Assembly (NCBI RefSeq): GCF_003052515.2
Contig: NZ_QARE02000023.1
Span: forward strand, 1-64,000
DNA: 64,000 nt
Source of the DNA: Pseudomonas sp. RIT409
Lineage (GTDB): Bacteria; Pseudomonadota; Gammaproteobacteria; Pseudomonadales; Pseudomonadaceae
Direction: 5' to 3'
Made by a program: the position numbers and the translations under genes. Positions 42,850-51,848 of the stretch are shown here, in pieces; positions within the stretch are counted from its first letter, which is position 1, and each line of letters starts with the position of its first letter. The notes under the pieces were generated by a model, which saw nothing but the letters and a program-made list of their open reading frames with translations, made no database searches and had not been told where the DNA came from.

Positions 42850-44001
42850 TCAGGGCTCTTTTCGCATGCGGGTAAACGCCAGCAGCGCCGCAATCAGGGC
42901 GATCAGGCTGGCCATGGCGAATGTGCCGCGAGCGCCAAGCGCATTCCAGGCATAGCCGGAAAACAAGGCCCCCAGCGCGCCACCCGTGCCGGACAATGCC
43001 GCGTATAGGGCTTGCCCCTGCCCTTGCTGGCGCGCACCGAAGCTGCGCTGCACAAACTGGATCGCCGACGCGTGAAAGCTGCCGAAGGTGGCCGCGTGCA
43101 AGGATTGCGCGACGATCAGCATCGGCAGTTGGTCCGCAAAGCTTCCCAGCAGCAACCAGCGCAAAGCGGCCAGGGAAAAACTGGCAATCAACACCTGACG
43201 GATACTGAAGTGTTTCAGGACGCGGCTCATCGCCAGAAACATCAGCACCTCAGCGAGCACTCCCACGGCCCACACAAGGCCAATAACGCCGCGGCTGTAG
43301 CCCAAATGTTCCAGGTGCAAGGTCAGAAAGGTGTAGTACGGGCCGTGACTGAGCTGCATCAACGCCACACAGGCGTAAAACGTCAGCACGCCTGGGCTGA
43401 GCAATCGCGCCAGCAATCCCGCCTCCGCCACAGGCTGACTGCTCGTCGCAGGCGGTGTGTTGGGCACCCAACTGCTGCTGATCACGACCACGGTCATGAT
43501 CAGCAGCAAGGTTTGCGGATAGACATCCAGACTGAGCCAATCTAACAGGCGCCCCAGCCCCACCACCGTCAGCATGAAGCCGATCGACCCCCACAGACGG
43601 ATCTGGCTGTAACGGGCCGTCTGCCCCTGCAGATGGGCGAGCGTGATGACTTCGAATTGCGGCAGCACTGCATGCCAAAAGAACGCGTACGATGCCATGA
43701 CCATTGCCAGCCAGGCGTAGGAGGTGTCGACCAGAATCAGTGACAAACAGCCGAGGGTGCAGACCGCCCCGAGGCGCATGATCGCCAGACGCTGGCCCGT
43801 GTAATCCCCCAGCCAGCCCCAGACATTCGGCGCGATACAGCGCATCAACATGGGAATGGCCACGAGCTCGCCAATCCGCGCGCTGGAAAAGCCCAAGTGG
43901 TGAAAATACAGCGCCAGGAACGGCACCGTCGAACCGAGCAAGGCGAAGTAGAAAAGATAGAAACTCGACAGTCGCCAATAAGGAAGCGCGGCCACCGTCA
44001 A
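42850..44001 (-). CDS. MFS transporter (MFS_1-like, LacY/HsrA side)
   Basis: 383 residues with twelve membrane spans. TTG (44001) or GTG (43995) must be the start; no ATG is in frame, because an ATG 35 bases upstream of the TTG runs to a stop. The N-terminus YWRLSSFYLFYFALLGSTVP resembles the nucleoside/oligosaccharide-symporter-like MFS (PF12832). Substrate unknown. It follows aroC by 31 bases on the same strand and precedes the MtnD-like gene, so the three likely form one transcript. Confidence 0.88.
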   Translation of the reverse strand: MTVAALPYWRLSSFYLFYFALLGSTVPFLALYFHHLGFSSARIGELVAIPMLMRCIAPNVWGWLGDYTGQRLAIMRLGAVCTLGCLSLILVDTSYAWLAMVMASYAFFWHAVLPQFEVITLAHLQGQTARYSQIRLWGSIGFMLTVVGLGRLLDWLSLDVYPQTLLLIMTVVVISSSWVPNTPPATSSQPVAEAGLLARLLSPGVLTFYACVALMQLSHGPYYTFLTLHLEHLGYSRGVIGLVWAVGVLAEVLMFLAMSRVLKHFSIRQVLIASFSLAALRWLLLGSFADQLPMLIVAQSLHAATFGSFHASAIQFVQRSFGARQQGQGQALYAALSGTGGALGALFSGYAWNALGARGTFAMASLIALIAALLAFTRMRKEP

Positions 44002-44032
44002 GCGCCCGTGGCGGCCGCGCCGCAGACCGGCA

Positions 44033-45124
44033 TTACAGTTGGCCCAGAACCGGTGTCGTGACGCGCACGTCCTGGTTTTGCCCCCGGTGGCGCATCAGGT
44101 GATCAAGCAACACAATGGCCATCATCGCTTCGGCAATCGGTGTGGCACGGATGCCGACGCAGGGGTCATGGCGGCCCTTGGTAACCATGTCCAGCGCCTG
44201 GCCGTTCACGTCGATCGAACGGCCGGGCACGGTGATACTGGATGTCGGCTTCAAAGCCAGGTGCGCGATGATTGGCTGGCCCGAAGAGATGCCACCGAGG
44301 ATGCCGCCGGCGTTGTTCGAAAGGAACCCTTCAGGGGTCAATTCGTCTCGGTGCTCGGTGCCCCGCTGGGCGATGCTGTCGAAACCTGCGCCGATCTCGA
44401 TGCCCTTGACCGCGTTGATGCTCATTAAGGCGTGGGCCAGTTCAGCATCCAGACGGTCGAAGATCGGCTCGCCCAGGCCAGGCATGACGCCTTCGGCCAC
44501 CACGGTGATCTTCGCGCCGACCGAGTCCTGATCCCGGCGCAGTTGGTCCATGTAGGCTTCCAGTTCCGGGACCTTGTCCGGATCCGGACTGAAAAAGGCG
44601 TTCTGCTCGACCGAATCCCAGGTTTTGAAAGGGATTTCGATCGGCCCTAGTTGACTCATGTAGCCACGCACGGTGATGCCTTGCGTCAGCAGGTATTTCT
44701 TGGCGATGGCGCCAGCGGCCACGCGCATGGCGGTTTCCCGCGCCGAACTGCGGCCACCGCCGCGGTAATCACGCACGCCGTACTTATGGTGGTAGGTGTA
44801 ATCGGCGTGGGCAGGCCGGAACAGGTCCTTGATCTGCGAATAATCCTTGGATTTCTGGTCGGTGTTGCGGATCAGCAGCCCGATGGACGTCCCGGTGGTC
44901 CTGCCTTCGAAAACACCGGACAGGATTTCGACCTCGTCGGCCTCCTGGCGCTGAGTGGTGTGGCGGCTGGTACCCGGTTTGCGACGGTCCAGATCCCGCT
45001 GCAGGTCTTCCACCGACAGCTCGACACCTGGCGGGCAGCCATCGACGATGGCGACCAGCGCCGGACCATGGCTTTCGCCAGCGGTGGTGACCGAGAACAG
45101 CTTGCCGAAGGTATTGCCGGACAT
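44033..45124 (-). CDS. aroC: Chorismate synthase
   Basis: 363 residues, full length. It makes chorismate from 5-enolpyruvylshikimate-3-phosphate, the last common step of aromatic biosynthesis, with reduced FMN. The family signatures are all present: GESHGPALVAIVDGCPPGV near 17-35, DYRGGGRSSARETAMRVAAG near 120-139, and near the C-terminus RSIDVNGQALDMVTKGRHDPC. The MFS gene follows 31 bases downstream. Confidence 0.98.
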   Translation of the reverse strand: MSGNTFGKLFSVTTAGESHGPALVAIVDGCPPGVELSVEDLQRDLDRRKPGTSRHTTQRQEADEVEILSGVFEGRTTGTSIGLLIRNTDQKSKDYSQIKDLFRPAHADYTYHHKYGVRDYRGGGRSSARETAMRVAAGAIAKKYLLTQGITVRGYMSQLGPIEIPFKTWDSVEQNAFFSPDPDKVPELEAYMDQLRRDQDSVGAKITVVAEGVMPGLGEPIFDRLDAELAHALMSINAVKGIEIGAGFDSIAQRGTEHRDELTPEGFLSNNAGGILGGISSGQPIIAHLALKPTSSITVPGRSIDVNGQALDMVTKGRHDPCVGIRATPIAEAMMAIVLLDHLMRHRGQNQDVRVTTPVLGQL

Positions 45125-45253
45125 GCGGGAGGCTCCGAAAAAACGACCAAAATCACGAGGGCGCCAGTATACGCAGGCTGAACGCGCAGTTCACCCTCGA
45201 ACCTTATGCAAATAGTCGCGTCCAATTGACACTTTCTTGACGATGGCCTTGCG

Positions 45254-46249
45254 ATGCTACGTGGTATGTCCCTGATTCGCGGCTTGCTGCCGCTGCGAGT
45301 AATCGCTTTGACCCTCACTTTACTCTCTTCCATTGCTCACGCCGGGACGCCGGTGGTGCTGCAACGCCCGATCTCGCTGGAGACCGGCAGCGGCGAGCTT
45401 TTCGGCACGTTGCTGTTGCCCAAGTCCACCCAACCGGTGCCGGTGGTGTTGATCATCGCCGGTTCCGGCCCTACCGACCGGGACGGCAACAATTCCGATG
45501 GGGGGCGCAACGACAGCCTCAAGCGACTGGCGCTGATTCTGGCCCGTCACAACATCGCCAGCGTTCGCTACGACAAACGGGGCGTAGCTGCCAGCCGCCC
45601 CGCCACACCCGATGAACGCGACCTGAGCATCGACAAATACGTCGACGACGCAGTCGCCTGGGCTGCGAAACTGAAAGCCGATCCACGCCTGGGCCAGTTG
45701 ATTCTGATGGGCCACAGCGAGGGCGCGCTGGTCGCCACACTGGCGGCAGAGCGCGCAGGCGCCACGGCATTGATTTCCGTCGCCGGCACGGGCCGTCCGG
45801 TGGATCAGGTGGTGCGCGAACAATTGCAGTACCGACTGCCCCCACCCCTGCTGGCGCGCAGCGAGGCATTGATCGAGGCCATCAAGGCGGGCAAGACCGA
45901 CGACGACGTCCCCGAGCCCTTGCAGGTGGTGTTTCGCCCGAGTGTGCAGCCCTACCTGATTTCACTGTTTCGGCAAAAACCTGCCGAGGCGTTCGGTCGG
46001 TTGCGCATCCCGACACTCATCGTGCAGGGCCGCAACGACATGCAGGTCGGGGTGGGTGACGCCGAGTTGCTGCACAAGGCCAAGCCCGATTCGCAACTGG
46101 CGATCATCGACGGCATGAACCATGTGTTGCGTATCGTGCCGATGGACATGAAGCGCCAGTTGGCTTCCTATAAGGATCCGCAACTGCCGCTGGCCAGCGA
46201 ACTGACTGACCGGATCCTGAAATTCATCGGTTCGCTGCCTGCCACCTGA
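45254..46249 (+). CDS. Exported alpha/beta hydrolase (S33/Hydrolase_4 type)
   Basis: 331 residues. A signal peptide (LLPLRVIALTLTLLSSIAHA) indicates export to the periplasm. The hydrolase core shows VVLIIAGSGPTDRDGNNSD (oxyanion turn), VRYDKRGVAAS, the nucleophile MGHSEGALVATLA near 153, the acid in VQGRNDMQVGVGDAE and the His in GMNHVLR. Similar proteins are annotated as serine aminopeptidase S33/lipase-like; the substrate is unknown. Two ATGs (45254, 45266) could start it. It is divergent from aroC. Confidence 0.88.
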   Translation: MLRGMSLIRGLLPLRVIALTLTLLSSIAHAGTPVVLQRPISLETGSGELFGTLLLPKSTQPVPVVLIIAGSGPTDRDGNNSDGGRNDSLKRLALILARHNIASVRYDKRGVAASRPATPDERDLSIDKYVDDAVAWAAKLKADPRLGQLILMGHSEGALVATLAAERAGATALISVAGTGRPVDQVVREQLQYRLPPPLLARSEALIEAIKAGKTDDDVPEPLQVVFRPSVQPYLISLFRQKPAEAFGRLRIPTLIVQGRNDMQVGVGDAELLHKAKPDSQLAIIDGMNHVLRIVPMDMKRQLASYKDPQLPLASELTDRILKFIGSLPAT

Positions 46250-46358
46250 ACACATCAGCGAGCCGCGATGGGCTTTCTCTTCAGTTTTGCTGTAAACGGC
46301 CGATATCGAAAGGCTGGCAGTGTGTTTGCCAGGCCATGTGGACATCAGGATCGCCGTC

Positions 46359-47159
46359 ATGACAGAAGCTACAACGCAGGCCGAAATGGCCGCCCCGACT
46401 GAAGGACAAGACGGAGAAGTCGCCTCCCCGGTGTTGTGGGAAGAGGTCCAGGCCGAGCACTTTTCGATGCTGCGCCTGGCGCCCCTGCCGACCGACCGCG
46501 CAACGGGTGGTCGCCCGCTGCGCTTCGTGGAATTCGGCCGTGCCGAACGCCATAACCGGGAGTTCAGCCTGCTGCGCATGAGCTATCACCTGCCCGGGCA
46601 GAAGACCCGCAAGGAACAGAATCGATTGGACATCTGGGTTGACCACACGCTGAAGACGGTGCGGGTGGGCCCTGAATCCGGTTTGCAGATCGAACCCTGG
46701 AACCGAGGATTGGGGCGCTTCATGCTGGCCCAGGGAGTCCATTGGGCGCAGAAGCGCTGGTCCGAATACCGCATCGAAGGCACGGCGCTGGCGAACAAGG
46801 ACGCGCTGAACGAGGACACGCGCCAACGCCGGGATCACTTCCTTAAAAAACAAGGCTTCGAAGTGGCTTATGCTGACCCTCAACACCTCAAGGGCAGCAT
46901 CAAGGACGCCAAGGTCGGCAACCTCAACAACACCTGGAACGCCGACAAGGTGCAGATCGTCGAGATCCTCGAGGCCGCGCACATGTTGCAGCAGGCTGAA
47001 CAGCGAATTCTCGAACAGGAAGTGGAGATCAAGAAAGCCGAGGAAAAGGTCAACAAGTACCGCCGCGATGACAGCGGGCTGCGTTTCACCATCGCCTGCC
47101 TGGTGACCTTTGCGGTGTTTCAGGCCGGGTTACTGATCTGGATTGCGACGCACCGATAA
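46359..47159 (+). CDS. GNAT-like protein with coiled coil and C-terminal membrane anchor
   Basis: 266 residues from ATG 46359; AGGA lies upstream and the frame to 46320 has no ATG. Residues about 25-175 contain a possible acetyltransferase-like core: RGLGRFMLAQGVHWAQKRW fits the acetyl-CoA loop and helix, and QRRDHFLKKQGFEVAYAD fits the last GNAT strand. A coiled coil (LQQAEQRILEQEVEIKKAEE and on, about 207-235) and one membrane helix (TIACLVTFAVFQAGLLIWIA) end it, leaving the bulk in the cytoplasm. I do not know its function; the GNAT relation is my inference. Confidence 0.75.
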   Translation: MTEATTQAEMAAPTEGQDGEVASPVLWEEVQAEHFSMLRLAPLPTDRATGGRPLRFVEFGRAERHNREFSLLRMSYHLPGQKTRKEQNRLDIWVDHTLKTVRVGPESGLQIEPWNRGLGRFMLAQGVHWAQKRWSEYRIEGTALANKDALNEDTRQRRDHFLKKQGFEVAYADPQHLKGSIKDAKVGNLNNTWNADKVQIVEILEAAHMLQQAEQRILEQEVEIKKAEEKVNKYRRDDSGLRFTIACLVTFAVFQAGLLIWIATHR

Positions 47160-47171
47160 GACCGCCACCCA

Positions 47172-47197
47172 CAGATCGGCCGGTCTGCGTTTTTTTG
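47172..47197 (+). terminator. Terminator of the GNAT-like gene
   Basis: A CAGATCGG/CCGGTCTG stem (with one G:T pair) is followed by CG and seven T. Confidence 0.6.
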
Positions 47198-47267
47198 CGC
47201 ACCGGCTGGTGCAGTGACACTTGCGCGATCACTCGCGCAAGTACCCCTACCCGGTCATCAGGAAAAG

Positions 47268-48176
47268 TCAGACGCGCGCTGCAAACAACGCCTGATGAAC
47301 CCGGCACTGTTCCGCCGTGAGCATGAACACACCATGCCCACCCCGCTGGAACTCCAGCCAGGCGAAATCCACTTCCGGGTACAGCGCTTCGACATGGACC
47401 TGACTGTTCCCCACTTCGACGATCAGAAGCCCCTTCTCGGTCAGGTGATCGGCAGCCTGGGCCAGCATGCGCCGGACCAGGTTCAATCCGTCGGCGCCAC
47501 AGGCCAGCGCCAATTCAGGCTCGTGCTGGTATTCGTCGGGCATGTCGGCGAAGTCTTCAGCGTCCACGTAGGGCGGGTTGGACACGATCAGATCGAAACG
47601 CTGCCCCGGCAACCCGTCGAAGCCATCGCCCTGGACGGTGTAAACGCGCTCTTCGAGGCCGTGGCGCTCGATGTTGCGGTTCGCGACCTCCAGCGCGTCG
47701 AACGACAGGTCGGCCAGCGCCACCTCTGCGTCCGGGAACACGTCGGCGCAGGCGATGCCGATACAGCCGGAGCCGGTGCAGAGGTCAAGGATGCGAGCAG
47801 GGTCATGGGCCAACCAGGGTTCGAAGCGGCTCTCGATCAACTCGCCAATCGGGGACCGGGGAATCAGCACGCGCGGGTCAACGATAAAGGACATGCCGCA
47901 GAACCACGCTTCGCCTAACAGGTAGGCCGTGGGAATACGTTCTTCGACGCGGCGCTTGATCAAGCGCTGGAGATTGACCAGTTCGTCGTCTTCCAGATTG
48001 CAATCCAGGTAACTGTCGGAAATCTCCCAAGGCAGGTGCAGGGCACCCAGCACCAGTTGACGGGCTTCGTCCCAGGCGTTGTCCGTACCGTGACCGTAGA
48101 ACAGGTCTTCCCCGTGAAAGCGACTGACGGCCCAACGGATATGATCGCGCAGGGTGCGCAGGCGGGAAGTGATCAC
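47268..48176 (-). CDS. prmB: 50S ribosomal protein L3 N5-glutamine methyltransferase
   Basis: 302 residues. The start is GTG 48176 (VITSRLRTLRDHIRWA), with AAGGAG 7 bases upstream; the frame runs on to 48365 without a better start. PrmB methylates Gln150 of ribosomal protein L3 using SAM. A helical N-terminal domain (1-110) is followed by a class I methyltransferase with DLCTGSGCIGIACADVFP (SAM loop) and the glutamine-binding NPPYVDAEDFADMP. It is distinct from PrmC, which methylates release factors, by the N-terminal style. Confidence 0.95.
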   Translation of the reverse strand: MITSRLRTLRDHIRWAVSRFHGEDLFYGHGTDNAWDEARQLVLGALHLPWEISDSYLDCNLEDDELVNLQRLIKRRVEERIPTAYLLGEAWFCGMSFIVDPRVLIPRSPIGELIESRFEPWLAHDPARILDLCTGSGCIGIACADVFPDAEVALADLSFDALEVANRNIERHGLEERVYTVQGDGFDGLPGQRFDLIVSNPPYVDAEDFADMPDEYQHEPELALACGADGLNLVRRMLAQAADHLTEKGLLIVEVGNSQVHVEALYPEVDFAWLEFQRGGHGVFMLTAEQCRVHQALFAARV

Positions 48177-48430
48177 AGCAGACTCCTTGAAAAAACGACG
48201 GGCGATTCTAACAGCCCTCACCTCAACAAACGATGCCCGCGCCAGACCCAGTGGCAGCCTGGAAAACTTTCCTCGGCGTTTTCGGCGTTTTGCAGGCAAT
48301 ATGATGGTAAACCGCGACCTGCTCGACGGCTTTACGCCCGGCGCAAAAGCGATGCCTGTGCGCATTGAGATTCACAGAATCGCTCTGCCAGTGGACAATG
48401 TGGCAAAAGCCCCACTCGAAGGAGCCCCAG

Positions 48431-49054
48431 ATGTCTGTTTCAAACACCGGTCCCAAGACCATGTTTCAACTCAGTGGCCGTGAGTACGCAGCGGCCACTT
48501 TGAGTAATGCCACGCTGATCATCATCGATGCACAAAAGGAATACTTGAGCGGCCCGTTGGCGCTGACCGGTGTCCAGGCGGCGATCGACAACATCGTCAA
48601 GCTGGTGGCCGCCGCACGTGCCGCCAAGTCGCCGATCGTCCACGTCCGCCACCTCGGCACAGTGGGCGGCATGTTCGACCCGCAGGGCGAACGCGGCAAA
48701 TTCGTCCCTGAACTGCTCCCGCAGGGCGACGAATACGTCATCGAAAAACGGTTGCCCAATGCCCTGAACGGCACACTGGCCACTGACGACCGCAAGACCC
48801 TGCACAAGCTGCTCGAAGATTTGGGACGTCTGGACCTGGTGGTCTGCGGGTTCATGAGCCATTCCAGCGTCAGCACCACCGTCAGGGCGACCAAGGACTA
48901 CGGTTTCCGCTGCACTCTGGTCGAAGATGCCTGTGCCACCCGCGACCTGCCGACCCCTACCGGCGTGATCAAGGCCGAACGGGTGCAACAGGCGGAGATG
49001 GCCATCATGAATGACAACTTCGCCAAACTGGCGCTGACCAAAAACCTGATCTGA
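48431..49054 (+). CDS. Isochorismatase-family hydrolase with Ser at the Cys position
   Basis: 207 residues from ATG 48431, after AAGGAG; the longer frame to 48365 is not supported. The catalytic Asp is in LIIIDAQKEYLSG (near 35) and the Lys in VIEKRLPNAL (near 108). The motif that normally carries the nucleophile, as in GFMTHMCVSTT, reads GFMSHSSVSTTVRAT: Cys is Ser. True isochorismatases (PhzD/EntB) also lack this Cys, while cysteine hydrolases such as nicotinamidases need it. So the protein is unlikely to be an amidase; the substrate is unknown. Confidence 0.88.
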   Translation: MSVSNTGPKTMFQLSGREYAAATLSNATLIIIDAQKEYLSGPLALTGVQAAIDNIVKLVAAARAAKSPIVHVRHLGTVGGMFDPQGERGKFVPELLPQGDEYVIEKRLPNALNGTLATDDRKTLHKLLEDLGRLDLVVCGFMSHSSVSTTVRATKDYGFRCTLVEDACATRDLPTPTGVIKAERVQQAEMAIMNDNFAKLALTKNLI

Positions 49055-49290
49055 AGCATCGCCCTCTCAGGAACTGGCCATGTAGGACCTAGCGCATTGT
49101 TTGCGCCTCGGACATGATTTTCCGACAGTTCCTGAAGAAAAAGCGTACAAATAAAGTCCCGCGCGAATGTGACCCCTTTCACATAACCGCTTATCCATAA
49201 AACGCCCCAGTTCGCCACGAAGCGCCCGCCTGATGGGAACCACACCGGCCTACGCCGGTCAGAGCGCCGATACCCCTGGAGGAAATCGGA

Positions 49291-49611
49291 ATGAAGATAT
49301 CCGATGGTTTCGATGCCCGTCGCTTGCGCCCCAAAGGCCAGCGTAGCTGGCGTGCGCGCATTGGTGCGGCGATCTCGGCGTTACTGGCCACGCTTGGCAT
49401 ACTGCTGGCGATGGCGGCCGTTGCGAGCCTGATCGGCCACCCGCCCGCACTGGGTGACCTGAACGCCAGCCCCGCTGGCGCAGTGGTCACGCTCGTCTTT
49501 GGCCTGTTGTTGCTGTACTTCGGCGTCTGGCTATGGCGCCGCAGTCGCCTGCGCCGCCGTCGTGCGGGCGAGCTGAGTATGTCGGCGCACCTGATGAAGA
49601 AACACGATTGA
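49291..49611 (+). CDS. Small two-span membrane protein
   Basis: 106 residues; GGAGG lies upstream of ATG 49291. A basic N-terminus (MKISDGFDARRLRPKGQRSW) precedes two helices, IGAAISALLATLGILLAMAA and AGAVVTLVFGLLLLYFGVWL, then an Arg-rich cytosolic tail (RRSRLRRRRAGE). It lies in the conserved prmB-smrA-folE neighbourhood. Function unknown. Confidence 0.8.
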   Translation: MKISDGFDARRLRPKGQRSWRARIGAAISALLATLGILLAMAAVASLIGHPPALGDLNASPAGAVVTLVFGLLLLYFGVWLWRRSRLRRRRAGELSMSAHLMKKHD

Positions 49612-49707
49612 CCTCCTTCCCTACGTCCCGCTTGGCCGTCAAATCGCTTCACGTCGCGCCGCAAGCGGCATGACTTGGTTACACTGGCGGCCTTCGCGGA
49701 GACCGAC

Positions 49708-50268
49708 ATGCAAGACGACGACTTTTCCCTGTTCAGAAACGAGATCCGTGGCGTCAAGCCGATCAAGACTGAACAGGCCGATGTAGGCAAACCCAAAACC
49801 GACCGTAAGCATCTGGCCCGACTGCGGCAGGCCGCAACGGTGCGCTCGGATGCCACGATTACCGTGGACGGCCTGTCCGATCAGTTCGTGATCGACGTCG
49901 GCCCTGAAGACACCCTGTACTGGGCCCGCGATGGGGTCCAGGAAGGCCAGATGCGCAAGCTCAAGCTGGGTCAGATCGGCTTCGAAGGCAGCCTCGACCT
50001 GCACGGCATGAGCGTGGAACTGGCACGGGAGACCCTGTGGGCGTTCCTCGCCGAAGCGACGAAGCTGGAAATTCGCTGTGTTCGGGTCACCCATGGCAAG
50101 GCAGTGCGTCTGGATGGCAAACGCCCGATGATCAAGAGCCACGTCAACACTTGGTTGCGTCAGCATCAACAGGTGTTGGGTTTCACCTCCTGCATCGCTC
50201 GGCACGGCGGTGCAGGCGCGGTATACGTGATGCTCAAGCGCACCATGATGGAAGGACGGGATGAATAA
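49708..50268 (+). CDS. smrA: Smr domain protein (SmrA-type endonuclease family)
   Basis: 186 residues from ATG 49708 (MQDDDFSLFRNEIRGVKPIK), with GGAG 6 bases upstream. The charged N-terminus is the SmrA/YdaL linker; the Smr domain fills about 90-182 with the motifs LDLHGMSVELARETL (DLHG) and RVTHGKAVRLDGKRPMIKSH (the HGKG-like site, here HGKA), then IARHGGAGAVYVMLKR. Smr proteins nick DNA or cut RNA; the SmrA group in Gram-negatives is little studied. A strong hairpin follows downstream. Confidence 0.9.
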   Translation: MQDDDFSLFRNEIRGVKPIKTEQADVGKPKTDRKHLARLRQAATVRSDATITVDGLSDQFVIDVGPEDTLYWARDGVQEGQMRKLKLGQIGFEGSLDLHGMSVELARETLWAFLAEATKLEIRCVRVTHGKAVRLDGKRPMIKSHVNTWLRQHQQVLGFTSCIARHGGAGAVYVMLKRTMMEGRDE

Positions 50269-50335
50269 GGCCGCGTCACGTGCCCGCTATACTGGGGACG
50301 GTTAACCGTGGCGCTACTGATGAGACTGAATGTGA

Positions 50336-50373
50336 AAGGCCGCGACGAGGGATCCCTCCAGTCGCGGCCTTTT
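50336..50373. terminator. Bidirectional terminator between smrA and a lipoprotein gene
   Basis: AAGGCCGCGAC (50336-50346) and GTCGCGGCCTT (50361-50371) form an 11-bp stem; TTTT follows on the plus side and TTTCACA on the minus side. Confidence 0.85.
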
Positions 50374-50387
50374 CGGTTCATCCAGAC

Positions 50388-50543
50388 TCAGCGATGGTAG
50401 TAGCCCGGTCCCGGGCCGCCGTCAAAGTAGCGATGGTCGTGCCATCCGCCACCACGATGCCCCCATCCGGGTCCGAAGAAACATCCCGAAACCGACGACG
50501 TCAGGGCGATCACCAGTGCGATTTTCGCAATTCGGCTCAACAT
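50388..50543 (-). CDS. Small Gly/His-rich lipoprotein
   Basis: 51 residues from ATG 50543 (MLSRIAKIALVIALTSSVSG). The lipobox VSGC puts lipidated Cys20 after a clear signal peptide. The short mature part is rich in Gly, His, Tyr and Trp (FFGPGWGHRGGGWHDHRYFD), which would suit metal or surface binding. The longer frame to 50579 lacks start signals. Not recognised by name. Confidence 0.65.
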   Translation of the reverse strand: MLSRIAKIALVIALTSSVSGCFFGPGWGHRGGGWHDHRYFDGGPGPGYYHR

Positions 50544-50783
50544 AGACTCACTCTCTTCATCCGGGCATTTGTTACCCATTCAATCAGACAGCGCACGGAC
50601 ACATTTCGACATACGCACTCGGTAAAGGTTAGGTAAAGGTCACCTGACACGGGAGACGGCGGCGAGGTGCCGCAGGTTTGTCGATCGCCCGCCTTACCCC
50701 AGACCGCCCTGCTAGGCTACTATGTGCGCCTTTGCAGGCCCTCCAGCCCGCGCTTTTTTTGAACCCACACGGAACACAACCCT

Positions 50784-51329
50784 GTGACACTGGAACAGAA
50801 TTACTCCGCGATCCTCGGCCAACTGGGCGAAGACATCTCCCGCGAAGGCCTGCTCGACACGCCCAAGCGTGCGGCGAAAGCCATGCAGTACCTTTGCCGC
50901 GGCTATCAGCAAACCCTCGAAGAAGTCACCAACGGCGCGCTGTTCAGCTCCGACAACAGCGAAATGGTGCTGGTCAAGGATATCGAGCTGTATTCGCTGT
51001 GTGAACACCATCTGCTGCCCTTCATTGGCAAGGCCCATGTGGCGTACATCCCGAGTGGCAAGGTACTGGGGCTGTCCAAGGTGGCGCGCATCGTCGACAT
51101 GTTCGCTCGTCGCCTGCAGATCCAGGAAAATCTCAGCCGTCAGATTGCCGAAGCCGTGCAACAGGTCACGGGTGCCTTGGGCGTCGCGGTGGTCATCGAA
51201 GCCAAGCACATGTGCATGATGATGCGCGGCGTGGAGAAGCAGAATTCATCGATGATCACTTCGGTGATGCTGGGTGAGTTCCGCGAAAATGCCGCGACAC
51301 GCACCGAGTTTCTCAGCCTGATCAAGTGA
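50784..51329 (+). CDS. folE: GTP cyclohydrolase I
   Basis: 181 residues, GTG start (VTLEQNYSAILGQLGEDISR). It makes 7,8-dihydroneopterin triphosphate from GTP, the entry to folate. Zinc ligands and active site are visible: SLCEHHLLPFIGKAHVAYIP (Cys/His), and KHMCMMMRGVEKQNSSMITS (second Cys). The length is short relative to the 220-residue E. coli enzyme because the N-terminal helices are missing, as in the smaller Pseudomonas paralogues. Others may exist in the genome. Confidence 0.95.
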   Translation: MTLEQNYSAILGQLGEDISREGLLDTPKRAAKAMQYLCRGYQQTLEEVTNGALFSSDNSEMVLVKDIELYSLCEHHLLPFIGKAHVAYIPSGKVLGLSKVARIVDMFARRLQIQENLSRQIAEAVQQVTGALGVAVVIEAKHMCMMMRGVEKQNSSMITSVMLGEFRENAATRTEFLSLIK

Positions 51330-51381
51330 TCCGGTCATTCTGAAGCGCCGTAACGGTCGTTGCGGTCGCGAGGTTTCGAAC

Positions 51382-51753
51382 ATGTTGATGAAGGCATTGC
51401 GGGTAAGCCTGGGCCAGGCGGTCATTCTGGTCGATTTTTTGACCCGCCCCCGCAAGAAAAAGCGCTCCCCCCAGGCCCAGGCGGCAGTCGATGCCGCTGC
51501 CAAGGGGCTGACGCTGTATCAGTTCCACGCCTGCCCATTCTGCGTGAAGACCCGCCGCACGCTGCGTCGGCTGAACGTACCGGTCGCGTTGCGCGATGCG
51601 AAGAACAACCCATTGGATCGCCAGGCTCTACTCAACAACGGTGGCAAGATCAAAGTACCGTGCCTGCGCATCGAAGATGGCGGTCAGACGGTCTGGATGT
51701 ACGAGTCAAAGGCCATCATCGCTTACCTCGACCAACGCTTTTCAGCGGTCTGA
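51382..51753 (+). CDS. Glutaredoxin-like/GST_N thioredoxin-fold protein
   Basis: 123 residues. A hydrophobic N-terminus (ALRVSLGQAVILVDFLTRP) may be a membrane or signal-anchor segment. The thioredoxin fold (about 42-122) begins LTLYQFHACPFCVKTRRTLR with the redox motif CPFC; the cis-Pro is in KVPCLRIEDGG and the end is YESKAIIAYLDQRF, as in GST N-terminal domains. A second Cys lies right after the cis-Pro valine. It follows folE by 52 bases on the same strand. Confidence 0.88.
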   Translation: MLMKALRVSLGQAVILVDFLTRPRKKKRSPQAQAAVDAAAKGLTLYQFHACPFCVKTRRTLRRLNVPVALRDAKNNPLDRQALLNNGGKIKVPCLRIEDGGQTVWMYESKAIIAYLDQRFSAV

Positions 51754-51812
51754 TGGTGTTCCCTTTCAGTAGCCTCGACGACGGAGCTTGATCGGCGCTC
51801 GAGCATTAGCGA

Positions 51813-51848
51813 ATATGTATACAATAAAAACAACTATTGAATACATAT
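51813..51848. promoter_or_regulatory. 14-bp inverted repeat abutting the urea transporter start
   Basis: ATATGTATACAATA (51813-51826) and TATTGAATACATAT (51835-51848) are complementary at 13 of 14 positions with an 8-base spacer, and the right arm ends at the base before ATG 51849. The half-site with TGTATACAA resembles GntR-family operators. It must lie in the transcript leader or promoter. The shortness of any 5' leader means a ribosome site is poor here; a stem would also hide the start. Confidence 0.65.
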
